From positions 49,659 to 113,658 of the forward strand of contig JAUIBE010000009.1 in NCBI GenBank assembly GCA_030428105.1: a stretch of 64,000 nucleotides of DNA, read 5' to 3'. The translations under genes were made by a program, and so were the position numbers. The notes beneath the pieces are model-generated. The model ran no database searches. It was given only the letters and a program-made list of their open reading frames with translations, and was not told the DNA's origin. This stretch comes from Gammaproteobacteria bacterium. Its GTDB lineage: Bacteria > Pseudomonadota > Gammaproteobacteria > Xanthomonadales > SZUA-36. Each line of letters begins with the position of its first letter. Position 1 is the stretch's first letter. Below, piece after piece: positions 30,034-37,040 of this stretch.

Positions 30034-31767
30034 GTGGCGCGCTACAGCCTCAACGACAGCCGGCGCCTGACTGGCGCCAACCTGTACTGGCAGCGTCCTT
30101 CGGCGATTGTTGACGTTGATATCGAGGGGGATGACCCGGCAACAGCGGAGGCGCTGGTGCGTGCCTGGACCAACTCGGCGAAGAACCTGCTGCGTGGCGT
30201 TGGCCACGAGGATGAGCAACTCACCCAGCGCCTCTACGCTGGTGGCGCCAGCCTGCTGATCAGCGCGCCCATCGACGCGCTGTATTCCATGTGTGAACTG
30301 AACGAGGCGGCCTTCGCCCAGGCCTGCTGGGCGCTGGAATCCGGCCCACCGGTGGGTGTGCCGCAGGAAATCGCCCGCCTGAAAAAGCTTTTCGCCCAAG
30401 AAGCCTACCCGCCAGTTCTGGCCATGCAGAAGGCAGCGGCGGCGCACGGGGTTCCGTTCCTGTGGGACGACGACGATGTGTCGGTTGGCTATGGCCGCAC
30501 CGCCGTGGTGTGGCCCTCGAAAGAAGTCCCTTCGCCCGACAGCGTTGACTGGCCTTCGATCAGAACCATTCCGGTAGGCCTGGTGACCGGCACCAACGGC
30601 AAATCCACCTCGGTGCGCATGGCTGCTTCCATCATTCGCGCAGCAGGCTTGAGCGCCGGCCTCACCAGCACCGACTGGATCCGCGTGGGCGGGCAGATCC
30701 TGGATACCGGCGACTACTCCGGCCCCGGTGGCGTGCGCACCCTGATGCGCCACCCCGAAACCGAGATCGCGGTGCTGGAAGTGGCGCGCGGTGGGCTGCT
30801 GCGGCGCGGCCTGGGCGTGGAAGACGCCGCTGCGGCGCTGGTCACCAACGTTGCTTCCGACCACCTGGGCGAGTACGGCATCAACACCGTCGAAGAACTG
30901 GCCGAGGCCAAGTTCATCGTGCGCAAGGCGCTGAAGGGCAGGGCGCCGCTGGTGCTGAACGCCGGCGATGCGCGCAGCGTGGCCCAGGCGGGCAGGCTGG
31001 AAGGCGCGTTTGCGGATAACGCGACAGAGAAATTGATCTGGATTGGCCTTGACCCGCAAAACCCGGTGATTGCCAAGCACCTCGCTGCCGGCGGTCGAGC
31101 ATTCGTTTACAACCAACCCTGGCTGGAATTTCGCCAGGGCGACGCGGCCCGGCCCATCGTCAAGGCCGCCGATATTCCCGCCACCATGGGGGGCGCGGCG
31201 CGCCACAACATCTGCAACGCCCTGGGTGCGATGGCGCTGTGCCACGCCATGGGCATCGAAGACACCCACCTGCGACAGGGCCTGGAAGCGTTCCAGGGTG
31301 ACGAGAACGATAACCCCGGGCGCGGCAACTGGTTTGAACACAATGGCGTGCGCATCCTGGTGGATTTCGCCCACAACGAGCACGGCATGACCGCGCTGGC
31401 CGACATGGTGGCCGCGGTTCCGGCTGAACGCCGCGTGCTGTTGATGGGCCAGGCTGGTGACCGTTCCAACGATGACATCCGCGACCTCACCGTGGCCGCC
31501 TGCCGGCTTTCGCCCGATCGCCTGCTGGTGACCGAGGTGCCGGGCTACGAGCGCGGCCGCGCCCCCGGCGAAGTACCGGGCCTGATTGCCGCCTCGGCCA
31601 TGGCCGCTGGCGTCGGTCGCGAGGCAATCAGCACCTTCAACGCGCCGGTCGAGGCCGTGAAAGAAGCCCTCGAGAATGCCCAACCGGGCGACTTGCTGGT
31701 ATTGCTGGCGCTGACCCAGCGCGGCGAAGTGCTGGAACTCATTCACCGCTTCACCGGAAACGACTGA
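30034..31767 (+). CDS. CphA-like Mur ligase lacking the ATP-grasp domain
   Basis: A 577-residue protein. Residues about 180-570 are homologous in pattern to the Mur-ligase half of cyanophycin synthetase: '[20 protein letters not shown]' (about 185), '[10 protein letters not shown]', '[15 protein letters not shown]', '[15 protein letters not shown]', '[12 protein letters not shown]' and '[14 protein letters not shown]'. The N-terminal 180 residues are not ATP-grasp and were not recognised. GTG start 10 bp after cphA; tdk follows by 1 bp. It could ligate an amino acid onto cyanophycin, onto beta-Asp-Arg, or onto another peptide; the substrate is inferred from context only. It is not CphA2, which keeps the ATP-grasp part. 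Confidence 0.82.
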   Translation: MARYSLNDSRRLTGANLYWQRPSAIVDVDIEGDDPATAEALVRAWTNSAKNLLRGVGHEDEQLTQRLYAGGASLLISAPIDALYSMCELNEAAFAQACWALESGPPVGVPQEIARLKKLFAQEAYPPVLAMQKAAAAHGVPFLWDDDDVSVGYGRTAVVWPSKEVPSPDSVDWPSIRTIPVGLVTGTNGKSTSVRMAASIIRAAGLSAGLTSTDWIRVGGQILDTGDYSGPGGVRTLMRHPETEIAVLEVARGGLLRRGLGVEDAAAALVTNVASDHLGEYGINTVEELAEAKFIVRKALKGRAPLVLNAGDARSVAQAGRLEGAFADNATEKLIWIGLDPQNPVIAKHLAAGGRAFVYNQPWLEFRQGDAARPIVKAADIPATMGGAARHNICNALGAMALCHAMGIEDTHLRQGLEAFQGDENDNPGRGNWFEHNGVRILVDFAHNEHGMTALADMVAAVPAERRVLLMGQAGDRSNDDIRDLTVAACRLSPDRLLVTEVPGYERGRAPGEVPGLIAASAMAAGVGREAISTFNAPVEAVKEALENAQPGDLLVLLALTQRGEVLELIHRFTGND

Positions 31768-31768
31768 G

Positions 31769-32440
31769 ATGGCCAAGTTGTACTTCAACTACTCCACCAT
31801 GAATGCGGGCAAGACCACGGTGCTGTTGCAGTCGGCGCATAACTACCGCGAGCGCGGCATGAATCCGCTGCTGTTTACCCCTGCGGTGGATGACCGTGCC
31901 TCGGTTGGCGTCATCAAATCGCGCATCGGGATCGAGTCCGAGGCGGTGCCGTTTACACCGGAGGACGACCTGTTCGATCGCGTTCACTCCGCGCTGGAAA
32001 CCGACAACGTGCACTGCGTGCTGGTCGACGAGGCCCAGTTCCTCACCCGCGAACAGGTGTTTGAACTCACCGAGGTAGTCGACCGGCTGGAAATCCCGGT
32101 GCTGTGTTTCGGCCTGCGCACCGACTTCCAGGGCGAACTGTTCACCGGCAGTCGTCACCTGCTGGCCTGGGCAGACGAATTGCGTGAGCTGAAAACCATC
32201 TGCCACACCGGCCGCAAGGCCACCATGGTGGTGCGCGTGGACGAGGCGGGCTACGCAATGCGCGAAGGCGCGCAGGTGGAGATTGGCGGCAACGACCGCT
32301 ACGTCTCGGTCAGCCGCAAGGAATTCAAAAACGTGTTCCACGGCGGAAAGAAGGTCCGCCTGATCGACCCCGCTGTCCACAACCCTCCGGCCAGCAAAGC
32401 CGGCGAAGAAGAGGAAAAGCAGGGAGACTTGCTAGAATAG
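31769..32440 (+). CDS. tdk: Thymidine kinase (type II), zinc site apparently lost
   Basis: A 223-residue type II thymidine kinase (thymidine + ATP to dTMP). P-loop '[12 protein letters not shown]' (about 9-20), Walker B-like 'VLVDEAQFL', and '[12 protein letters not shown]'. The lasso region reads 'TICHTGRKA' and 'YVSVSRKEF'; comparison with the remembered E. coli enzyme suggests three of four zinc ligands (Cys, Cys, His) are replaced by Thr, Ser and Glu. The adjacent '[12 protein letters not shown]' substrate loop is intact, so it is probably still active. Starts 1 bp after the Mur-ligase gene; co-transcription is likely but a functional link is not obvious. Confidence 0.92.
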   Translation: MAKLYFNYSTMNAGKTTVLLQSAHNYRERGMNPLLFTPAVDDRASVGVIKSRIGIESEAVPFTPEDDLFDRVHSALETDNVHCVLVDEAQFLTREQVFELTEVVDRLEIPVLCFGLRTDFQGELFTGSRHLLAWADELRELKTICHTGRKATMVVRVDEAGYAMREGAQVEIGGNDRYVSVSRKEFKNVFHGGKKVRLIDPAVHNPPASKAGEEEEKQGDLLE

Positions 32441-32444
32441 AAGC

Positions 32445-32675
32445 ATGATCCGACTCCTTCTGGCGCTCGTCATCGTGGCCCTGCTGCTGACCAAGGTCAG
32501 CGAGATGCTGGGGACGAAGAGCGATTCAGAGTCACCCCCCTCGCCCGAAGAAACCATCGTCGGCAAAGCCTACGAGCCTTACACCCGCGCCCAGCAGTTC
32601 AGCGAAGAAGACTACGAAGAGGCGCTGGATGCCAAGCGGAAGAACCTCGACGAACAAATAGACGGCGGTCGTTGA
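32445..32675 (+). CDS. Small single-pass membrane protein, unknown
   Basis: A 76-residue protein: an N-terminal hydrophobic segment (residues 2-16, 'IRLLLALVIVALLL') followed by a very acidic, Ser/Pro-rich cytoplasmic or periplasmic tail with 'SEEDYEEALDAKRKNLDEQ', likely helical. No family recognised. ATG 32445 lies 4 bp after tdk, consistent with the last gene of that operon. Good codon pattern and position support it as real. Confidence 0.55.
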   Translation: MIRLLLALVIVALLLTKVSEMLGTKSDSESPPSPEETIVGKAYEPYTRAQQFSEEDYEEALDAKRKNLDEQIDGGR

Positions 32676-32676
32676 C

Positions 32677-32699
32677 CGTCATCCCGGAATTTCGATCTC
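32677..32699 (+). repeat. Truncated copy of the CCCGGA hairpin repeat
   Basis: A 5' half-copy (CGTCATCCCGGAATTTCGAT) directly upstream of the full copy at 32700-32740. It keeps the outer left arm and one inner arm and then stops, as if a second copy had inserted into it. Confidence 0.6.
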
Positions 32700-33022
32700 C
32701 GTCATCCCGGAAAGCCGAATAGGCTTATCCGGGACCCACCGGCGGAGCAGAAGAGTCACCTGAGTGGCACAAAAGCAGCCGCCCCAACCAAGGGTTTCAC
32801 CCGCGTGTCTGCTTGAATGGCCTCAAGGCTTGCTCGAAGTTTCACTTCTGGTTCGCCTTGGCCTACCCGCCCAGCTCGTTGCGTTTTGTGGGCGCGGCCA
32901 TACAGCATGTCCCTATGCTGGATGGCCTAACCGGGCGTCCATGCCCGGTTGCCCAGTCTCTACACTCCCTGATCGGCATCCAAGCTTAAGGCCACGGGGC
33001 AAAACCCCTGGTTGTGTCGGCC
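32700..33022 (+). repeat. 323-bp mosaic intergenic repeat, copy 1 (type II)
   Basis: This fills most of the 366-bp gap between the small membrane protein gene and mutM. It starts with the CCCGGA hairpin (32700-32740; inner stem AAGCC/GGCTT), contains two tandem stem-loops at 32896-32950 (CAGCAT-GTCCCT-ATGCTG inside GGCCAT/ATGGCC, then AACCGGGC-GTCCAT-GCCCGGTT) and ends CCCCTGGTTGTGTCGGCC. The copy at 48613-48935 is the same length and, by eye, about 90% identical. No protein family is seen in it. Confidence 0.9.
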
Positions 33023-33041
33023 GTGGCGCGCCGGTCAACCC

Positions 33042-33875
33042 CTACCGCTGACACCCCACGCAAAAATAAGTCGCCCTTTGCCCAAGCACCTTGCGGCGGA
33101 TCTCCCCTCCACACTTGAAACACGCTTTTCCGGCGCGGTCGTACACGCGCAAATCTTGGGCGAAGTAGCCTGGTTGCGCATCGGGCGCGGTGAAATCGCG
33201 CAGGGTGGTGCCGCCCTGGCGAATCGCGCTTTCCAGCACTTCGCGTATGACCTGATCCAGTACCTCGTAACGCGCCAGCGAAATACGCCCGGCTGGCCTC
33301 GAGGGATGAATGCCGGCCAGGTGCAGCGCTTCGGAAGCGTAGATATTGCCCACTCCAACCACGACCTGGCTGTTCATGATGAAGTTCTTCACCGCCACGC
33401 GCAGATTGCGTGAGCGGGTGTACAGATACTTGCCGGAAAAATCGGGGCCAAGCGGTTCGGGGCCCAGGTGGGCGATCAGGGAATGGTCTTCGGCCGGCGC
33501 ATCCCACCAGGTGAAAATGCCGAAACGGCGCGGGTCGTTAAACCGCAGGCAGGCGCCGCTGTCCATCACTAACTCAACGTGATCGTGCTTGCGCGGCGCG
33601 GTGGCCGGGTCGGTGATTCGCAGCGAACCGGACATGCCGAGGTGAATCATCAACCCGCCTTCCGGCTGGCCGGTTTCGAGAGGTGGCGTGTCGAGTAGCA
33701 GGTATTTCGCGCGGCGACGCAGGCCCACAACCGAACGCCCGCGAGCATGCTGGATGCTGCGGGCGACGGGGATTCTAAGTGCGGGGTTGCGGACCTTGAT
33801 GTCCGCGATCTTGCGATCCAGCAGCGCGGGTTCGATCCCGCGCAGCGTGGTTTCTACTTCCGGTAGTTCAGGCAA
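33042..33875 (-). CDS. mutM: Formamidopyrimidine-DNA glycosylase
   Basis: A 277-residue base-excision repair enzyme removing 8-oxoguanine. The catalytic N-terminal 'MPELPEVETTLRGIEP' (Pro nucleophile and Glu after Met removal), 'RRRAKYLLL' with the conserved Lys, 'MIHLGMSGSLRI', 'GVGNIYASEAL' and the C-terminal zinc finger (CFKC...CVGC) are all present. Slightly longer than E. coli (269). Its 3' end comes within 20 bp of the repeat block; rpmG lies 10 bp upstream on the same strand. Confidence 0.96.
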   Translation of the reverse strand: MPELPEVETTLRGIEPALLDRKIADIKVRNPALRIPVARSIQHARGRSVVGLRRRAKYLLLDTPPLETGQPEGGLMIHLGMSGSLRITDPATAPRKHDHVELVMDSGACLRFNDPRRFGIFTWWDAPAEDHSLIAHLGPEPLGPDFSGKYLYTRSRNLRVAVKNFIMNSQVVVGVGNIYASEALHLAGIHPSRPAGRISLARYEVLDQVIREVLESAIRQGGTTLRDFTAPDAQPGYFAQDLRVYDRAGKACFKCGGEIRRKVLGQRATYFCVGCQR

Positions 33876-33885
33876 GCCGAGTGGC

Positions 33886-34053
33886 TTACTTGATTTTCGC
33901 TTCCTTGTACATCACGTGCTTGCGGACCACGGGATCATATTTCTTGATCTCCATCTTGTCCGGCGTGTTCTTCTTGTTCTTGTCGGTGGTGTAGAAGTGC
34001 CCGGTACCGGCAGACGATACCAGCCGAATCTTGTCTCTTGCGCTCTTGGCCAT
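33886..34053 (-). CDS. rpmG: 50S ribosomal protein L33
   Basis: A 55-residue ribosomal protein: '[20 protein letters not shown]', '[20 protein letters not shown]'. No zinc cysteines, so this is the C-minus form. ATG 34053 gives the normal length; upstream extension of the frame is spurious. Follows rpmB by 28 bp, the usual rpmB-rpmG pair, and precedes mutM. Confidence 0.97.
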   Translation of the reverse strand: MAKSARDKIRLVSSAGTGHFYTTDKNKKNTPDKMEIKKYDPVVRKHVMYKEAKIK

Positions 34054-34081
34054 GACAAATACTCCAGTTAAGCCGTGAGGG

Positions 34082-34318
34082 TTATACGCGTTCGCCGCGG
34101 GCGCGGAGATCCGCCAGCACCGAATCGATGCCTTTCTTGTCGATGATGCGCAGACCCTTGGTTGAAACACGCAGTTTCACCCAGCGGTTCTCGCTCTCAA
34201 CCCAGAAGCGATGGCTGTGAAGATTGGGCAGAAAACGACGCTTGGTCTTCACATTTGAATGCGACACGTTGTTTCCGGTAAGCGGGCGCTTGCCGGTGAC
34301 CTGACATACTCGTGACAT
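34082..34318 (-). CDS. rpmB: 50S ribosomal protein L28
   Basis: A 78-residue ribosomal protein with the normal signature '[20 protein letters not shown]', '[14 protein letters not shown]' and '[19 protein letters not shown]'. Length equals E. coli L28. First gene of the rpmB-rpmG-mutM unit; the 194-bp upstream gap holds the GGGGTCAGAGTAAA palindrome and presumably the promoter, which was not resolved. Confidence 0.97.
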   Translation of the reverse strand: MSRVCQVTGKRPLTGNNVSHSNVKTKRRFLPNLHSHRFWVESENRWVKLRVSTKGLRIIDKKGIDSVLADLRARGERV

Positions 34319-34401
34319 GGGACTGTTCCCGGTTAATCCATAGTAAAAAGCAGCCGCACTTTATACCCTAAGCCCACTTTTCCTGCAACCCCTGGAGCGA
34401 C

Positions 34402-34499
34402 GGGGTCAGAGTAAAGGGACAGAGTCGCGGAGATTAATGGGGTCAGAGTAAAGGGACAGAGTCGCGGACTCCGCGACTCTGTCCCTTTACTCTGACCCC
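34402..34499. repeat. GGGGTCAGAGTAAAGGGAC repeat: one direct unit and a perfect palindrome
   Basis: A 29-bp unit occurs at 34402-34430, again at 34439-34467, and inverted at 34471-34499. The last two form a perfect 29-bp stem with a 3-base loop (ACT). The outer 14 bases match the inverted repeat at 12990-13063. It lies between rpmB and radC, whose 3' end begins 13 bp away. Such sequences are common between genes in environmental Gammaproteobacteria; here no transposase is nearby. Confidence 0.92.
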
Positions 34500-34512
34500 G
34501 ACGTTACCAACG

Positions 34513-35190
34513 TTACATCAGGCCGCGGGCTGCCATCGACACCGGCTGGCCGTCACCCACCACGAAGTGATCCAGCAGGCGGATATCCAGCAGGTCGAGC
34601 GCGTCTTTCAGCCTGCGGGTGATGGCCTGGTCGGCCATGCTTGGCTCGCACACACCCGAGGGGTGGTTGTGGGCGACGATAATCGCCGCCGCGCCCAGCC
34701 GCAGCGCGCGTTCGGCCACCACGCGTGGGTAAACCGTGGCCCCGTCGATGGTGCCCTGGAACAGCTCTTCGAACGCAATCACCCGGTGGCGGGTGTCGAG
34801 GAACAGGCAGGCAAACACCTCGTGCGGCTTGTCGCGCAACACGCTGCGCAGGTAACGGCGGGTGTCGCCTGGGTTCTGCAATGGCGTGCTGCGCTCGACA
34901 ACCTCGTACAGGTGACGCCGCGCCAGCTCGATCACCGCAATCAGCTGCGCCGCCTTGGCCGGCCCCAGCCCCGGCTCCGCCAAAAGCCGGTTCCAACTGG
35001 CGCGAAACAGGCCGCGCAGGCCGTCCAGGCGCTGCAGCAAGCCCTGCGCCAGTTGCTGCACCGGGAGGCTGCGGGAGCCCGAGCCCAGCAAAATGGCCAG
35101 CAGTTCGGCGTCGGACAACGCTTTCACCCCGCTTTTCTGCAGTTTTTCGCGTGGCAGCGGTGGGTTGTGTGTGGTTGAGTCGACCGGCAT
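34513..35190 (-). CDS. radC: RadC-family JAB/MPN domain protein
   Basis: A 225-residue protein: helix-hairpin-helix-like N-terminal part (about 10-95: '[18 protein letters not shown]', '[14 protein letters not shown]') and a C-terminal JAB1/MPN metalloprotease-like domain (about 105-225) with '[20 protein letters not shown]', '[12 protein letters not shown]' and '[10 protein letters not shown]'. The metal-ligand pattern EX-HxHPSG is intact. Despite the name, a role in recombination repair is not established. ATG 35190 chosen over GTG 35196. Divergent from coaBC, 116 bp apart, the common radC/coaBC arrangement. Confidence 0.92.
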   Translation of the reverse strand: MPVDSTTHNPPLPREKLQKSGVKALSDAELLAILLGSGSRSLPVQQLAQGLLQRLDGLRGLFRASWNRLLAEPGLGPAKAAQLIAVIELARRHLYEVVERSTPLQNPGDTRRYLRSVLRDKPHEVFACLFLDTRHRVIAFEELFQGTIDGATVYPRVVAERALRLGAAAIIVAHNHPSGVCEPSMADQAITRRLKDALDLLDIRLLDHFVVGDGQPVSMAARGLM

Positions 35191-35306
35191 AAGCACGCAT
35201 ATCTTGCCTGTAGCGCGCGCCGCCCAATACGGAAAATTAGCGGTTGTGCATGTAAGCTAAACCCCAGGAAACACGTACGCACCATGAATACGCAACGGAG
35301 CCAGCT

Positions 35307-36605
35307 ATGAGCGCGGAAAACCCGCAACTGCCCGTGGGACTGGGCGGTCAGCAGATCCTGCTGGGCGTCACCGGCGGCATTGCTGCCTACAAGTCGGCCG
35401 ACCTGGTGCGTCGCCTGCGCGATGCCGGCGCCGATGTGCGCGTGGTGATGACCGAGGGCGCGCAGGCCTTCGTGACTCCGCTTACCTTCCAGGCCGTTTC
35501 CGGCCATCGTGTCCACACCCAGCTCCTGGACGAAGACGCCGAGGCCGGCATGGGCCATATTGAACTGGCGCGTTGGGCAGACCACATCCTGGTGGCGCCG
35601 GCCACCGCAGACTTCATGGCGCGCCTGGCCAGCGGCCTGGCCCCCGACCTGTTAAGCACACTGTGCCTGGCCAGCGCTGCGCCGGTAAGCATCGCGCCAG
35701 CGATGAACCAGCAAATGTGGGCCGATACAGCCACCCAGGCCAACCTGGCCGTGCTGCTTGAGCGTGGCGTCAATGTGCTGGGCCCTGGCACCGGCGACCA
35801 GGCCTGTGGCGACGTGGGCCCAGGCCGCATGCTGGAGCCCACCGAGATTGTCGCGGCATTGTCCGCCGGTCGCGAAGCGCCGTTGGCGGGCAAGACCGTG
35901 TTGATCACCGCCGGCCCCACCTTTGAAGATATCGACCCGGTGCGCTTTATCGGCAACCGCTCCAGCGGGAAGATGGGCTTTGCGGTGGCCCAGGCAGCGC
36001 GCAACGCTGGCGCGAGAGTCCTGCTGGTAGCCGGCCCCACCGGCCTGGAAACCCCGCCAGGCGTGGAGCGAACCGATGTGCGCAGCGCCGGTGACATGCA
36101 CCAGGCAGTGTTCGCACACGTTGACCAGGCTGATGTATTCATCAGCGTGGCCGCCGTGGCCGACTACACACCCGCACGCCCGGTGGAATCGAAAATGAAG
36201 AAAGGCCTGCCCAAGCAGCGCGTTGACCTGGTGGCGACCAAAGACATCGTGGCCGAGGTGGCCGCGCTGCCAAACGGTCCGTTTACCGTGGGTTTTGCCG
36301 CCGAAACCGACCAGGTGGCGGAGTACGCGCGCGGCAAGCTTTTGCGAAAGGGCCTTGATATGATTGCCGCCAACCAGGTGGGTCGGCCGGGCGCCGGTTT
36401 CGCCGGCGACGAAAACGAAATTCTTCTCCTGGTCCGAGACCCTTCCGGGGATGGCCTTGCCGCCGATGGCGAGCGCAACCTGGGAGCAGGCAGCAAACGC
36501 GCGCTGGCCGCACGGATCATTGCAGAAATCGCGCGCGAGCTGGGGGAAAAGCCAGGCCTTGAAAACCATTCAGATCAAAGCACTCGACCCGCGTCTGGGG
36601 GGTGA
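35307..36605 (+). CDS. coaBC: Bifunctional phosphopantothenoylcysteine decarboxylase/synthetase
   Basis: A 432-residue coenzyme A biosynthesis enzyme. The FMN-binding CoaC half (about 1-200) has '[21 protein letters not shown]', '[10 protein letters not shown]', '[15 protein letters not shown]', 'APAMNQQMW' and the catalytic Cys in '[13 protein letters not shown]'. The CoaB half (about 205-420) has '[19 protein letters not shown]', '[13 protein letters not shown]' and '[11 protein letters not shown]'. ATG 35307. Its last 47 bp overlap the start of dut. Confidence 0.95.
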   Translation: MSAENPQLPVGLGGQQILLGVTGGIAAYKSADLVRRLRDAGADVRVVMTEGAQAFVTPLTFQAVSGHRVHTQLLDEDAEAGMGHIELARWADHILVAPATADFMARLASGLAPDLLSTLCLASAAPVSIAPAMNQQMWADTATQANLAVLLERGVNVLGPGTGDQACGDVGPGRMLEPTEIVAALSAGREAPLAGKTVLITAGPTFEDIDPVRFIGNRSSGKMGFAVAQAARNAGARVLLVAGPTGLETPPGVERTDVRSAGDMHQAVFAHVDQADVFISVAAVADYTPARPVESKMKKGLPKQRVDLVATKDIVAEVAALPNGPFTVGFAAETDQVAEYARGKLLRKGLDMIAANQVGRPGAGFAGDENEILLLVRDPSGDGLAADGERNLGAGSKRALAARIIAEIARELGEKPGLENHSDQSTRPASGG

Positions 36606-37014
36606 AATTCCGCTACCGGAGTACGCCACCGATGGCTCAGCGGGCATGGACCTGCGCGCCTGCCTGGATGAGCCACTTTCGCTGGCCCCCGGCGAGACCA
36701 CGCTGATACCCACCGGATTCGCCATGCACATGGGCGATTCGGGGCTGGCCGCGGTGATTCTTCCGCGTTCCGGCCTGGGCCACAAGCACGGCATCGTGCT
36801 GGGCAACCTGGTGGGCCTGATCGACAGTGACTACCAGGGCCAGGTATACGTATCCTGCTGGAACCGTTCGCAGGATGCGTTCGAAATTTCTCCGGGCGAC
36901 CGGATTGCCCAGTTGGTGTTCGTGCCGGTGATTCAGGCAAACTGGGAAGTGGTCGATTCGTTCGACGCATCAGAGCGCGGCGCCGGCGGCTTCGGCCATA
37001 CCGGCAAGGGTTAA
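36559..37014 (+). CDS. dut: Deoxyuridine 5'-triphosphate nucleotidohydrolase
   Basis: A 151-residue dUTPase (dUTP to dUMP + PPi), same length as E. coli. The five motifs are present: 'GSAGMDLRA', '[12 protein letters not shown]', '[14 protein letters not shown]', 'GDRIAQLVF' and the C-terminal '[10 protein letters not shown]'. Start is a TTG at 36559 ([15 protein letters not shown]), inside the coaBC reading frame, so it overlaps the upstream gene by 47 bp. Part of coaBC-dut-phosphomannomutase as in Pseudomonas. Confidence 0.95.
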   Translation: MKTIQIKALDPRLGGEIPLPEYATDGSAGMDLRACLDEPLSLAPGETTLIPTGFAMHMGDSGLAAVILPRSGLGHKHGIVLGNLVGLIDSDYQGQVYVSCWNRSQDAFEISPGDRIAQLVFVPVIQANWEVVDSFDASERGAGGFGHTGKG

Positions 37015-37040
37015 ACGCCAGAACCAAAGCAGGAAGCGAA

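Noticed and set aside
32764..33051. 95-codon open frame in the 323-bp repeat, with a similar frame in 48677-49162
   Set aside because: The two frames look alike only because the DNA is a repeat; the sequence is Cys/Pro/Arg-rich, lacks any family signature and crosses the hairpins.
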